From: DAOUGC01 sp034429695
GTDB taxonomy: Bacteria > Chloroflexota > Anaerolineae > Anaerolineales > Anaerolineaceae
Length of the DNA stretch: 64,000 nucleotides
Direction of reading: 5' to 3'
NCBI GenBank assembly: GCA_034429695.1
Contig: DAOUGC010000037.1
Coordinates: forward strand, 1 to 64,000
Shown here piece by piece: positions 56,133-64,000 of the stretch; within the stretch, counting starts at the first letter, position 1; each line of letters begins with the position of its first letter. Under the pieces are notes generated by a model that was given only the letters and a program-made list of their open reading frames with translations, searched no databases and was not told where the DNA came from. The position numbers and the translations under genes are program-made.

Positions 56133-56483
56133 ATGAAACGAATGATTGCCTATTGCGGGTTGGTTTGCAGCGCCTGTGATGGTTACCTGGCAACCCAGGC
56201 AAACGACACCGAATGGCTGGAACGCCTGGCCGCCCATGCGCGTTCGGCTTACAACGCCCCCGAAACCACCATCAACGACGTCATGTGCGACGGCTGCAAG
56301 GCGGAGAGCACGCGCCTGTGTGCTTACTGCGCCCAGTGCGGTATACGTGCCTGCGCTTCGGCGCGCAGTGTGGAAACCTGCGCCGATTGTGACGAATACG
56401 AAACCTGCGCCCAACTCAATGAGTTTGTCCAGATGGTGCCGGATGCACGCGCCACGCTGGATTCGCTACGCTTTGCCAGATAA
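56133..56483 (+). CDS. DUF3795-like cysteine-rich protein 1
   Basis: A 116-residue protein starting MKRMIAYCGLVCSACDGYLAT, with further pairs CDGC, CAYCAQC and CADC. The MxxYCGlxCxxC start and cysteine spacing are those of DUF3795. Eight or more conserved cysteines suggest two metal or Fe-S sites. GGGAGGG lies ahead of the ATG. It is followed by a paralogue after 14 bases. Confidence 0.85.
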   Translation: MKRMIAYCGLVCSACDGYLATQANDTEWLERLAAHARSAYNAPETTINDVMCDGCKAESTRLCAYCAQCGIRACASARSVETCADCDEYETCAQLNEFVQMVPDARATLDSLRFAR

Positions 56484-56497
56484 ATTCCGGAGGGAAC

Positions 56498-56839
56498 ATG
56501 GAAAAAATGATTGCATACTGCGGTATAGACTGTGCCGGCTGTGAAGCCCGCCAGGCGACGGAAGCCAACGACCGTGCATGGCAGGAACGCGTGCTCGCCA
56601 AATGGCAGATCGAATACAATGCGCCGAACATGACCATTGAGTTCATCCCATGCGAAGGCTGCCACACCACCAGCGGCTGCCTGGGCGGGCACTGCAAGGA
56701 ATGTGACATCCGCGCCTGCGGCATCAGCCACAACGTATCCACCTGCGCTGAGTGCGCTGAATTTGAAAACTGCGAGCGTATTCAGGGCTTCATCGCCATG
56801 GTTCCGCCCGCTGCAGAAAACCTGCGCGCCCTGCGATAA
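56498..56839 (+). CDS. DUF3795-like cysteine-rich protein 2
   Basis: A 113-residue paralogue (MEKMIAYCGIDCAGC, then CEGC, CKEC and CAEC) with matching length and cysteine pattern, indicating tandem duplication. GGAGGG precedes the ATG. The two proteins may form a pair; function is unknown. Confidence 0.85.
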   Translation: MEKMIAYCGIDCAGCEARQATEANDRAWQERVLAKWQIEYNAPNMTIEFIPCEGCHTTSGCLGGHCKECDIRACGISHNVSTCAECAEFENCERIQGFIAMVPPAAENLRALR

Positions 56840-56918
56840 TTTCAAAAGGCAGTGCGGGATATAATGGGAGAGGGCATTACGTTTTCCATCGTTATGCCAA
56901 ACGAAAGCCGGGGATATT

Positions 56919-57272
56919 ATGAAAACCACCCTCTCCCTTATCTTTCACAATCCCCTCAAGCTGGCGGCATTTCATCTCGCCTGTCTGGCGCTGTTCACAG
57001 CGACAATTTACCTCCTTTTTGACTTTTACCTCACCCGCGCCATCCTCACCCAACTGGTGATCTTTCCTTTGTTGGCGCTTGCCCAGGGCATCACTGCAAT
57101 GCTTGGCAACCAGGCCTGGTACTTTCCGCCCCTGCTTGCCATTGTGCTATTTTCCACTGTCATACTGATGACCTCAGGTACGGCAGTGTTGATCAACGCA
57201 CCGGTTTATGCCCTGATTTCCTTCATTGCTTATGCCATCAGCCGGTTCCTGCGCCGCAGGGTATCACCCTAG
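56919..57272 (+). CDS. Small membrane protein of unknown function
   Basis: A 117-residue protein with three hydrophobic helices and a basic C-terminus (FLRRRVSP). No family is recognised. It starts after GGGGATATT and ends nine bases before the glycosylase gene, with which it may be co-transcribed. Confidence 0.65.
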   Translation: MKTTLSLIFHNPLKLAAFHLACLALFTATIYLLFDFYLTRAILTQLVIFPLLALAQGITAMLGNQAWYFPPLLAIVLFSTVILMTSGTAVLINAPVYALISFIAYAISRFLRRRVSP

Positions 57273-57281
57273 GAGTGTTCC

Positions 57282-58091
57282 ATGCCCGAATTACCCGAGA
57301 TCACCTGCCGCGCCCGCGAGATGCAGGCCGCCCTGGTGGGAAAGACCATCACCAACATTGAAGTTTTGCAGCCCAAATGCCTGAATATTCCCGTTGAAGC
57401 GTTCACTGCAGCGTTGACCGGCGCCACACTGGAACAGGTCACCAATCGTGGAAAATGGATCTTCGTCCAAACCACCGGCGGGTATCTATTGATCTCCCTT
57501 GGCATGGGTGGCGAAATTCTGCTGGTAACCCGCCAGACCCTGCCGGAAAAATATCGCCTGGTGTTTGATTTCGCCACAGGCGACTGCCTGGCGCTTAATT
57601 TCTGGTGGTTCGGTTATGCCCATTACGCCCCTTCTGACGGGTTGAAGACCCATGAAATGACCGCACGTCTGGGGCCAAACGCGCTTGACCTGAGCCTTGA
57701 ACAGCTTGCCCTTTTACTCAGGGGTCAGCGCGGGCGCATCAAAGCCTTCCTACTGGATCAGTCAAAAATCGCCGGTATCGGCAACGCCTACATTCATGAC
57801 ATCCTGTTCTTCGCCGGTTTGCACCCCAACCGTCTGGTCTCATCACTCACCCCCGCTGAAATTGCTGCCCTGCACAAAGCCATTGACTCCGGCCTGCGCC
57901 CCAGCCTGGACAAAGGCGGAGCCTTTTACGAACAAACCCTGCACGGCGGCAAGGGCGGTTTCATGTCGGACGATGTCGTCATTGGCTACCGTGAAAATAC
58001 GCCATGCCCTGCCTGCGGCACGCCGATCACCAAAATTCGCACGGGCAGTACCAGCAGTTTTATCTGCCCCACCTGTCAACCGGAACGGTAA
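57282..58091 (+). CDS. Fpg/Nei-family DNA glycosylase-like protein
   Basis: A 269-residue protein with the Fpg start MPELPE (catalytic Pro2, Glu3), the DNA-facing RGKWIF lysine, the H2TH segment GIGNAYIHDILF, and a C-terminal zinc finger (CPACG ... CPTCQ). Fpg enzymes excise oxidised purines such as 8-oxoguanine. The conserved arginine of the finger that flanks the second Cys pair in E. coli Fpg (Arg258) appears to be Thr here, so activity may differ. The next gene begins three bases later. Confidence 0.88.
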   Translation: MPELPEITCRAREMQAALVGKTITNIEVLQPKCLNIPVEAFTAALTGATLEQVTNRGKWIFVQTTGGYLLISLGMGGEILLVTRQTLPEKYRLVFDFATGDCLALNFWWFGYAHYAPSDGLKTHEMTARLGPNALDLSLEQLALLLRGQRGRIKAFLLDQSKIAGIGNAYIHDILFFAGLHPNRLVSSLTPAEIAALHKAIDSGLRPSLDKGGAFYEQTLHGGKGGFMSDDVVIGYRENTPCPACGTPITKIRTGSTSSFICPTCQPER

Positions 58092-58094
58092 AAC

Positions 58095-59066
58095 ATGACC
58101 CACTCTCACCCCCTCTCAACCCTCGAAGGTTTATCACTGGGCACCGCTCAGGCCGAAGTGGTCCAATGGCAGGGCAAAACCGCCCTGCTGTTGAACGGTT
58201 TGGTCTGGCTTCCCGATTGGACCGCCGCTTCAGCCCGCATGGAAGTATCCTTTGCCGCTGAAGGTCCTTGTTATCCCGGGCTGGTATTTCACATGGGCGA
58301 CCCCACCACATACGAACTGGTGTATGTTCAACCCCACACCAGCGGCAAGTGGGATGCCATGCAGTATGACCCGGTCTTTAACGACTCAAACACGTGGCAG
58401 CTTTATCATGGTGAGGGTTACCAGAAAGCCGCCCAGGTTCCCACCGGTCAATGGATGAAGATGGTACTTGAATTTAATGAACAATCCGCACGGGTGACCG
58501 TGGATGGACAGGAACCGCTTTTCGTTCCGCACCTTGCCGGGGCCGGTTTCAGCGGCGGGCCGGTTGGTTTGTGGACTTATCTGCCAGCTTACTTTTGTGA
58601 TCTGTCGATATCTGAGTTGAGCGAGCCGCTGCCGGAACCCCCACCCCTGCCAGCCCTGCCCCCGGATATGATCAGGGAATGGTCTGCCTGGGGTTATCCC
58701 CTGGAATGTGAGCCACAGGGTTTCCTTAACCTCAATCGCCACTTTTCCCCAGGGTTAAAAACCGTGGTGCTCACCCGCCAGTTTGAAACCACCGCACCAG
58801 ACGTGGTGCATTTGAAGTTCGGTTTCAGCGACAGCCTCAACCTGCAACTGGACGGCAGAAGCGTTTACCGCGGACGCACGCGGTGGAAACCCCTGCCCGC
58901 CTGGCGCAGCCGTGGGTATGTCCATCATGATTATTCGCATGTTGATCTCCCTGTGGAAGCAGGTGTGCACACCCTCACCGCCCGCGTTTCAGTCAGCGAA
59001 TATTTTGGCTGGGGGATCATCATGTCCTTCAACGCAGCTTGTTCCCATCTGCTGCCCTTATCCTGA
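58095..59066 (+). CDS. Concanavalin-like (laminin G-type) beta-sandwich protein
   Basis: A 323-residue protein without a signal peptide. Residues about 20-190 show the beta-rich pattern of a LamG/DUF1080 sugar- or ligand-binding sandwich (LVFHMGDPTTYELVYVQPHTSGKWDAMQYDPVF), followed by a Pro-rich linker and a second beta domain. It may be a cytosolic protein or a domain with a host substrate; family and function remain open. Confidence 0.6.
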   Translation: MTHSHPLSTLEGLSLGTAQAEVVQWQGKTALLLNGLVWLPDWTAASARMEVSFAAEGPCYPGLVFHMGDPTTYELVYVQPHTSGKWDAMQYDPVFNDSNTWQLYHGEGYQKAAQVPTGQWMKMVLEFNEQSARVTVDGQEPLFVPHLAGAGFSGGPVGLWTYLPAYFCDLSISELSEPLPEPPPLPALPPDMIREWSAWGYPLECEPQGFLNLNRHFSPGLKTVVLTRQFETTAPDVVHLKFGFSDSLNLQLDGRSVYRGRTRWKPLPAWRSRGYVHHDYSHVDLPVEAGVHTLTARVSVSEYFGWGIIMSFNAACSHLLPLS

Positions 59067-59141
59067 ACCGGACCATCCTTTTTGTCCACATTAGAAGTGG
59101 ATGAGAAAATACAAAAACGCCCTTTTTATAAGAAGAGATGA

Positions 59142-59170
59142 TTGAAACAGATCTTCTTTCTATTTATAAT
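59142..59170 (+). promoter_or_regulatory. Promoter of the ABC exporter operon
   Basis: TTGAAA, 17 bases and TATAAT give a near-consensus promoter about 80 bases ahead of the first exporter gene. Confidence 0.88.
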
Positions 59171-59186
59171 TAACTTTCTGTCTACT

Positions 59187-59211
59187 GACGCACAGCCCGC
59201 GCCTGTGCGTC
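59187..59211 (+). promoter_or_regulatory. Leader hairpin upstream of the ABC exporter
   Basis: GACGCACAG pairs perfectly with CTGTGCGTC across a seven-base loop, about 15 bases after the expected transcription start and 40 bases before the start codon. It could be an operator or an mRNA structure. Confidence 0.5.
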
Positions 59212-59250
59212 TCATCGTGCCCTCTGGAATCCCATTTTAGGAGATACAAC

Positions 59251-61068
59251 TTGTCTGAATGGGCAGCCATCGATCAATATGATTTGAAAAGAGCCGTTTC
59301 GCCCAACCGCTTGACCGGGCTATGGAGGCTCATGACCGGCTACCAGGTGAAATATCTGGTCGCGACGCTGGCGCTTGGCATTTCCGCCACCGCCAAAACC
59401 GCCACCTACCTGTTGCTGGCATACTTTGTCGACAATTATTTTGGAGACGCCGCCGAACGAACCGGCCTGGTGCTGATTGCCCTGGGCTTTATCGGGCTGG
59501 CGGTTGTGGAAGGAGCATTTACGTTCACCAGTGGGCGTCTGGCAGCCGAAACTGCCGAGGGAACCATCCGCCGCCTGCGCAACTATCTGTTTGACCATAT
59601 CCAGCATCTGCCTTTTTCCTATCACTCGCAGACCGAAACCGGCGAGTTGATCCAGCGCTGCACCTCCGATGTGGACGCCCTGCGCCGCTTCTTCGCGGAC
59701 CAGGCCATCGGCATTGGTCGCATCATCCTGCTGTTCCTGATTAACTTTATCGCCATCCTGCGCCTCAACGTCACCCTGGGTTTGATCTCCGTGATCGTTG
59801 TGCCGCTTGTGGTGCTGGTCTCCGGCTTTTTCTTCCGCAAGGTGTCCAAGGCTTACGAGTCTTACCAGGAGCAGGAAGCCACCCTGTCCACCACCCTGCA
59901 GGAAAACCTGACCGGTGTGCGCGTGGTGAAAGCCTTTGCGCGCCAGAAGTACGAGATGGACAAGTTCGAGAAGGACAACTGGGAGAAGTACGTTCGCGGC
60001 AAAAAGCTGACCCTGATGCACTCGCTGTTCTGGCCCGCTTCAGATATTCTGTGCGGCGCGCAGATCCTGGTGGGGTACTTCATCGGCGCCAGCATGGCCA
60101 TCAGCGGCGAAATCAGCGTCGGAACCTACCTGGCATATGTCGGTCTGGTGGTGTGGATCATCTGGCCCATGCGCAACCTGGGCCGCTTGATCGTGCAGAT
60201 GTCCACCGGCATGGTTTCCTACAACCGTGTCATGGAAATCATCCGTCAGAACCGCGAACCGCTGGATGAAGGTGACCATCACCCCACCGGCATGGTAACC
60301 GGTGACCTGCAATTCAAGGATGTGTGCTTCCAGTATGAGGACGGCAATGAGTCGGTGCTGGAGAACATCTCCTTTACGGTAAAGCCGGGTCAGGTGGTGG
60401 CGCTGTTGGGTTCCACCGGTTCTGGAAAGACCTCGCTGGTCAATCTGCTGCCACGCTTCCATGAGTATACCGGCGGGTCGATCCTGCTGGACGGGGTTGA
60501 GCTTAACCGCTACACCCGCCGCTACCTGCGCTCGCAGATCGGCATTGTGGAACAGGAACCCTTCCTATTCTCGCGCAGCATCCGCGAGAACATCACCTAC
60601 GGCGTGGGCCGCCAGGTGACGGATGAGGAAGTGGAACGCGCCGCAAGCATCGCCGCCATCCACGACGTGATTATGACCTTCCCCGAAGGCTACCAAACTT
60701 TGGTGGGCGAAAAGGGCGGCACCCTGTCTGGCGGACAGAAACAACGTGTCGCCATTGCCCGCACCCTGCTCAAGAACCCGCGCATCCTGATCCTCGACGA
60801 CTCCACTTCATCCGTGGACACCGAGACCGAGGCCGAAATCCGTGAGGCAATGCAATCGCTCATGCAGGATCGCACCACGTTTGTGATCGCCCACCGCATC
60901 CAATCCATCATGACCGCCGACCTGATCCTGGTGCTTGACCAGGGGCGCATTGTTCAGTGCGGTGTGCACGACGAGCTGGTACAGCAGGAAGGCATCTATC
61001 GGCAGATTTTCGACATCCAGACTCGCATTGAAGATGAGCTGGAAAAGGAGATTGCCAGTGTCAACTAA
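59251..61068 (+). CDS. Heterodimeric ABC exporter, subunit with degenerate ATPase site
   Basis: A 605-residue half-transporter: six helices in the first 330 residues, then an ATP-binding domain with GSTGSGKTS, LSGGQKQR, and LILDDSTSSVD. The residue following the Walker B Asp is Asp in place of the catalytic Glu. It starts at TTG with AGGAG seven bases upstream. The next gene overlaps by 11 bases and encodes the partner, so the pair resembles TM287/288- or BmrCD-type exporters for drugs, lipids or peptides. Confidence 0.92.
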   Translation: MSEWAAIDQYDLKRAVSPNRLTGLWRLMTGYQVKYLVATLALGISATAKTATYLLLAYFVDNYFGDAAERTGLVLIALGFIGLAVVEGAFTFTSGRLAAETAEGTIRRLRNYLFDHIQHLPFSYHSQTETGELIQRCTSDVDALRRFFADQAIGIGRIILLFLINFIAILRLNVTLGLISVIVVPLVVLVSGFFFRKVSKAYESYQEQEATLSTTLQENLTGVRVVKAFARQKYEMDKFEKDNWEKYVRGKKLTLMHSLFWPASDILCGAQILVGYFIGASMAISGEISVGTYLAYVGLVVWIIWPMRNLGRLIVQMSTGMVSYNRVMEIIRQNREPLDEGDHHPTGMVTGDLQFKDVCFQYEDGNESVLENISFTVKPGQVVALLGSTGSGKTSLVNLLPRFHEYTGGSILLDGVELNRYTRRYLRSQIGIVEQEPFLFSRSIRENITYGVGRQVTDEEVERAASIAAIHDVIMTFPEGYQTLVGEKGGTLSGGQKQRVAIARTLLKNPRILILDDSTSSVDTETEAEIREAMQSLMQDRTTFVIAHRIQSIMTADLILVLDQGRIVQCGVHDELVQQEGIYRQIFDIQTRIEDELEKEIASVN

Positions 61069-62884
61069 CTTTTACGAGGAAGAGGAGTTCAGCACTTCCT
61101 TTAGCGGCAAAACCCTCAGGCGCATTTTTGGCCTGACCCGTCCCCACTGGCGCTGGGTGGTCGGCTTTCTGATCACCATCGTCATTGTCTCCATGCTGGA
61201 CTCAGTGTTCACATTCCTGAGCAAGCAAATCGTCGATTTTGGCATCGTGGCTGGCGATCGCGAGGCGGTCATTCGTTACCTGACCATATACGCCGGTCTG
61301 CAGGTTGCCCAGGCAGCCATGGTGTTTTTCTTCATCTACCTGGTTGGCGTTCTGGGTGAGCGCGTGCGCTATGACCTGCGCCAAAAAATGTTTAATCATC
61401 TGCAGCGCCTGTCGCTGTCCTACTTCAGCCGCACCCCGGTCGGCTGGATCATGTCGCGCGTCACCTCCGACTCGGAGCGCGTGTCCGAGCTGATCACGTG
61501 GGGCTTGCTGGACTCCACCTGGGCAGTGGTGAACGTGACCACCGCCATGATCTTCATGTTGATCATCAACTGGAAGCTGGCGCTGATCGTGTTTGCCGCA
61601 CTGCCCATTTTGTTGTTCGTCGCCATCGAGTTCCGCAAGCGCATCCTCACCCAGTTCCGCGAGGTGCGCAAGATGAACTCACGCATCACCGGCCAGTACA
61701 ACGAAAACATCACCGGTGTGCGTGTGGTGAAAGCCCTTGGGCGCGAGGATGAGAACAAAGCCGAATTTGGTGTGCTCACCCGTGACATGTACCGCGCCGG
61801 TTATCGCGCAGCCTGGTTGAGCGCGCTGTTCCTGCCCACCGTGCAAATCATCTCGGCCTTTGCGCTGGGAACCATTGTCTATTTTGGTGGGTTGCAGGCT
61901 GAATACGGCGGCATGACCATCGGCGGCATCCAGGCGTTCATCAGCTACGTCACCTTTATGATGTGGCCCATCCAGGATCTGGCGCGTGTCTTCGCTGAGT
62001 TGCAACACGCCATTGCTTCAGCCGAGCGCATCTTCTCGTTGATCGACTCCGACCCCGAAGTCAAGGATCGCTCCAACGCCTTCGACCCCGGCAGCATCAG
62101 CGGCGACATTGAGTTTGATCACGTCACCTTCCATTACGAGGATAACAAACCCGTCCTGCAAGACTTTAACCTGCACGTCAAACGCGGCGAGACCATCGCG
62201 CTGGTGGGCCCCACCGGTGGCGGCAAGACCACCACGGTCAACCTGTTGTGCCGGTTTTACGAGCCCAAACAGGGCGTGATCCGCATCGGCGGAGTGGATT
62301 ACACCCAGTATTCCCTGAGCGCCATTCAGTCCCGCATCGGCATGGTGTTGCAGACCCCGCACCTGTTCTCAGGCACCATCCGTGACAACATCCGTTACGG
62401 ACGCCTGGACGCATCTGACGCTGAGGTGGAGGAAGCCGCCCGTCTGGCCGGTGCGCATGACTTCATCATGCGTTTCTCCAAAGGTTACGACGAGAACGTT
62501 GGGGAAGGCGGCAACCTGCTCTCGGTGGGCCAGAAACAACTGGTCAGCCTGGCACGCGCGGTGCTGGCAAAACCCGAGATCTTTATCATGGATGAAGCCA
62601 CCAGTTCGGTGGACACGCTGACGGAAGCCTTGATCCAGCGCGGCATGGAAATGATGATGAAAAATTGCACCAGCTTTGTCATCGCCCACCGCCTGTCCAC
62701 CATCAAACGCGCCAATCGCATTGTGGTCATCGAGGAAGGCAGCATCGCCGAGGTGGGTACGCACGCCGAACTGCTGCGCAAACGCGGCAAGTATTATGCT
62801 TTGTACACCCGGCAATTCCGCCACCAGATGGAAGCCGTGCTCGATCCCTTCAAAGAGCCCGATCCATCGCCTGCACAGTCATAA
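61058..62884 (+). CDS. Heterodimeric ABC exporter, subunit with canonical catalytic Glu
   Basis: A 608-residue half-transporter with six helices and an ATP-binding domain (GPTGGGKTT, signature LSVGQKQL, IMDEATSSVD). The signature is altered from LSGGQ, which faces the degenerate Walker B of its partner, whereas its own Walker B retains Glu. One site of the heterodimer is thus catalytic and one regulatory. GTG at 61058 has AAGGAG seven bases upstream and overlaps the first gene. Confidence 0.92.
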   Translation: MSTNFYEEEEFSTSFSGKTLRRIFGLTRPHWRWVVGFLITIVIVSMLDSVFTFLSKQIVDFGIVAGDREAVIRYLTIYAGLQVAQAAMVFFFIYLVGVLGERVRYDLRQKMFNHLQRLSLSYFSRTPVGWIMSRVTSDSERVSELITWGLLDSTWAVVNVTTAMIFMLIINWKLALIVFAALPILLFVAIEFRKRILTQFREVRKMNSRITGQYNENITGVRVVKALGREDENKAEFGVLTRDMYRAGYRAAWLSALFLPTVQIISAFALGTIVYFGGLQAEYGGMTIGGIQAFISYVTFMMWPIQDLARVFAELQHAIASAERIFSLIDSDPEVKDRSNAFDPGSISGDIEFDHVTFHYEDNKPVLQDFNLHVKRGETIALVGPTGGGKTTTVNLLCRFYEPKQGVIRIGGVDYTQYSLSAIQSRIGMVLQTPHLFSGTIRDNIRYGRLDASDAEVEEAARLAGAHDFIMRFSKGYDENVGEGGNLLSVGQKQLVSLARAVLAKPEIFIMDEATSSVDTLTEALIQRGMEMMMKNCTSFVIAHRLSTIKRANRIVVIEEGSIAEVGTHAELLRKRGKYYALYTRQFRHQMEAVLDPFKEPDPSPAQS

Positions 62885-62893
62885 GCAAGTCAG

Positions 62894-62924
62894 AACAGCC
62901 CACCCATCCAGGCGGGCTGTTTTT
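62894..62924 (+). terminator. Terminator after the ABC exporter operon
   Basis: AACAGCCCACC pairs with GGCGGGCTGTT (one mismatch), followed by TTTTT. Confidence 0.88.
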
Positions 62925-62980
62925 ATCCTTATGGATAACTGATTTTGCAACCTGTGTGGAAGATGTAATCCCTGCGTTGC

Positions 62981-63010
62981 TTGACATGACACCATTTCAG
63001 TGCATAATAA
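62981..63010 (+). promoter_or_regulatory. Promoter-like sequence before the Clp-type gene
   Basis: TTGACA at 62981 is followed by CATAAT at 63003 (16 bases) and an overlapping TAATAA at 63005 (18 bases). The following 130 bases to the start codon have no other clear element. Confidence 0.6.
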
Positions 63011-63138
63011 ATCTTGTCCGTTTCTTTTACGAAATCCAATTGCAGTTGGGATGTGAGATGGGCATCTTTCACGCCCCTGCTGCCAGATCCACAGGTGGGG
63101 CTCTTCCCCAGCTTATTCCATTAACGAGGTAGCCATCC

Positions 63139-64000
63139 ATGTCTGATCAAAACAACCAGGCACTCACTCCAGGAGCCCAGCGGCTGGTTGAAGCCGCCAA
63201 CCGCAAGAAAATGGAAGGCAATCATGCCTACCTGGGCATCAACCACTGGCTGCTGTCACTGATCGAGCGCCATGCCGCCATGATTGAATCCCTGGTCGCC
63301 GGGTTCAGCATCAGCGAAATGCGTAAAAAATTACAGGCCGAACTGCGGGATGGCAAACCGGGCAACGCCCTGCCGGAAAACCGCCTGATTGAGGCCGCCA
63401 CAGATGCCGCGCGTCAACGCGGCAAGGATGCTGCCGTCGAACGCGATCTGGCAACGGTCATCCTCACTGAGGCTGGTTATCAAATCGTCCAACCGGAACA
63501 GGTGGTGCAGCCCACAACCACAACCAGCAGTGAAGTTCCATCCATGCTGGAACAGGCCAAACAACCCTTTAATGCACGCGCAAAGTCAGCAACGCCCACC
63601 CTCGACACCTTTGGGCGCGACCTGATTGAAGCCGCACGACAGGGCAAGCTGGTGCGCGTGCTGGGGCGCGACGAGGAGATCCAGCTCACCATCGAGACGT
63701 TGTGCCGCCGAACCAAGCGCAATCCATGCCTGGTGGGCCCAGCCGGCGTTGGCAAGACTGCCATTGCCGAGGGACTGGCTTACCTTGTCCTGGACGGCAA
63801 AGTTCCTGCCCCCTTGCAAAATTGCCGCATCATCGAGCTGCATTCCAGCGCCCTAGTGGCGGGGGCGTCGGTACACGGCGAGATGGAAAAGCGCATGAAA
63901 GCCATCATCTCAGAAGCCAGTCAGGACGGCATCATCCTGTTTATTGATGAGATCCACACCATGATGGGTTCTGGTGGCATGGTTGGCACAACAGACATTG
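63139..64000 (+). CDS. Clp-type AAA+ ATPase (N-terminal part; cut by window end)
   Basis: At least 287 residues. An N-terminal Clp-like region (residues about 8-110, LTPGAQRLVEAANRKKMEGNHAYLGINHWLLSLI) is followed by a Thr/Ser-rich linker and the first AAA domain: FGRDLIEAARQGKLVRVLGRDEEIQ, Walker A GPAGVGKTAIAEG, and Walker B LFIDEIHTMMGSGG. The expected pore loop KYRG is replaced by SVHG (in AGASVHGEMEKR), so the usual tyrosine is missing. The ATG at 63139 has GAGG 11 bases upstream. The second AAA domain lies outside. Confidence 0.88.
   Translation, partial: MSDQNNQALTPGAQRLVEAANRKKMEGNHAYLGINHWLLSLIERHAAMIESLVAGFSISEMRKKLQAELRDGKPGNALPENRLIEAATDAARQRGKDAAVERDLATVILTEAGYQIVQPEQVVQPTTTTSSEVPSMLEQAKQPFNARAKSATPTLDTFGRDLIEAARQGKLVRVLGRDEEIQLTIETLCRRTKRNPCLVGPAGVGKTAIAEGLAYLVLDGKVPAPLQNCRIIELHSSALVAGASVHGEMEKRMKAIISEASQDGIILFIDEIHTMMGSGGMVGTTDI

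Noticed and set aside
59251..59261. TTGTCTGAATG at the exporter start resembling the HutC site
   Set aside because: It is not palindromic on the right arm and falls on the start codon of a gene; likely chance.
60935..61057. Upstream extension of the second exporter gene
   Set aside because: It overlaps the first gene for 130 bases and lacks a ribosome binding site; GTG at 61058 has AAGGAG at seven bases.

Overview
The window reads as a piece of a bacterial chromosome with dense, mostly operonic genes and no gap longer than 300 bases. The style fits an anaerobic Chloroflexota (Anaerolineae-like) bacterium: lipoproteins with Thr/Pro-rich linkers, a ribosomal protein L31 with a large C-terminal extension, many multi-GAF and small CxxC proteins, GTG/TTG starts with strong Shine-Dalgarno sites, and selenocysteine decoding (SelB). 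This placement is inference from gene content; no rRNA or tRNA gene was recognised.

Layout. Positions 1-6.7 kb (minus strand): E1 alpha and beta of a 2-oxoacid dehydrogenase with the start of the next subunit at the edge, an amino acid permease and pyruvate phosphate dikinase. 6.8-10.4 kb (plus): a single-domain response regulator, a small zinc-ribbon protein, an S49 membrane protease and a translationally coupled membrane-anchored protein. 10.4-18.5 kb (minus): thymidine kinase, purine phosphoribosyltransferase, CCA-adding enzyme and a hydrolase; then rplU-rpmA-rpmE, where rpmE encodes L31 fused to an RNA polymerase alpha-CTD-like domain; then selB and a coiled-coil gene. 18.6-22.2 kb: three overlapping genes for Nuo/Hyf-like membrane subunits without soluble partners.

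22.2-44.8 kb (minus) is the most distinctive part. It holds dihydropyrimidinase, a thrC/GT2/TrpB-like operon, a BMP-type nucleoside ABC transporter with two binding lipoproteins, carbamate kinase, knotted carbamoyltransferase YgeW, hydrolase YgeY, a HutC-type GntR regulator, adenine deaminase and an SsnA/8-oxoguanine deaminase-like amidohydrolase. This resembles the E. coli ygeW-ygeX-ygeY-hyuA-yqeA-ssnA purine/ureide catabolism set. Near-identical palindromes (TTGTCTGACAA type) lie upstream of four separate transcription units, which suggests one purine-uptake and degradation regulon run by the HutC regulator: nucleobase or nucleoside import, deamination, ring opening, carbamoyl transfer, and ATP from carbamoyl phosphate.

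45-64 kb: a TetR regulator with two matching operators and a small membrane protein; folD; UDP-glucose dehydrogenase; a STAS/anti-sigma kinase/GAF-SpoIIE partner-switching module; a lipoprotein, HAD phosphatase and HIT-like gene set; phosphoglycerate mutase; tandem DUF3795-like genes; an Fpg/Nei-like glycosylase; an asymmetric heterodimeric ABC exporter; and the 5' part of a Clp-type AAA+ gene that runs off the end.
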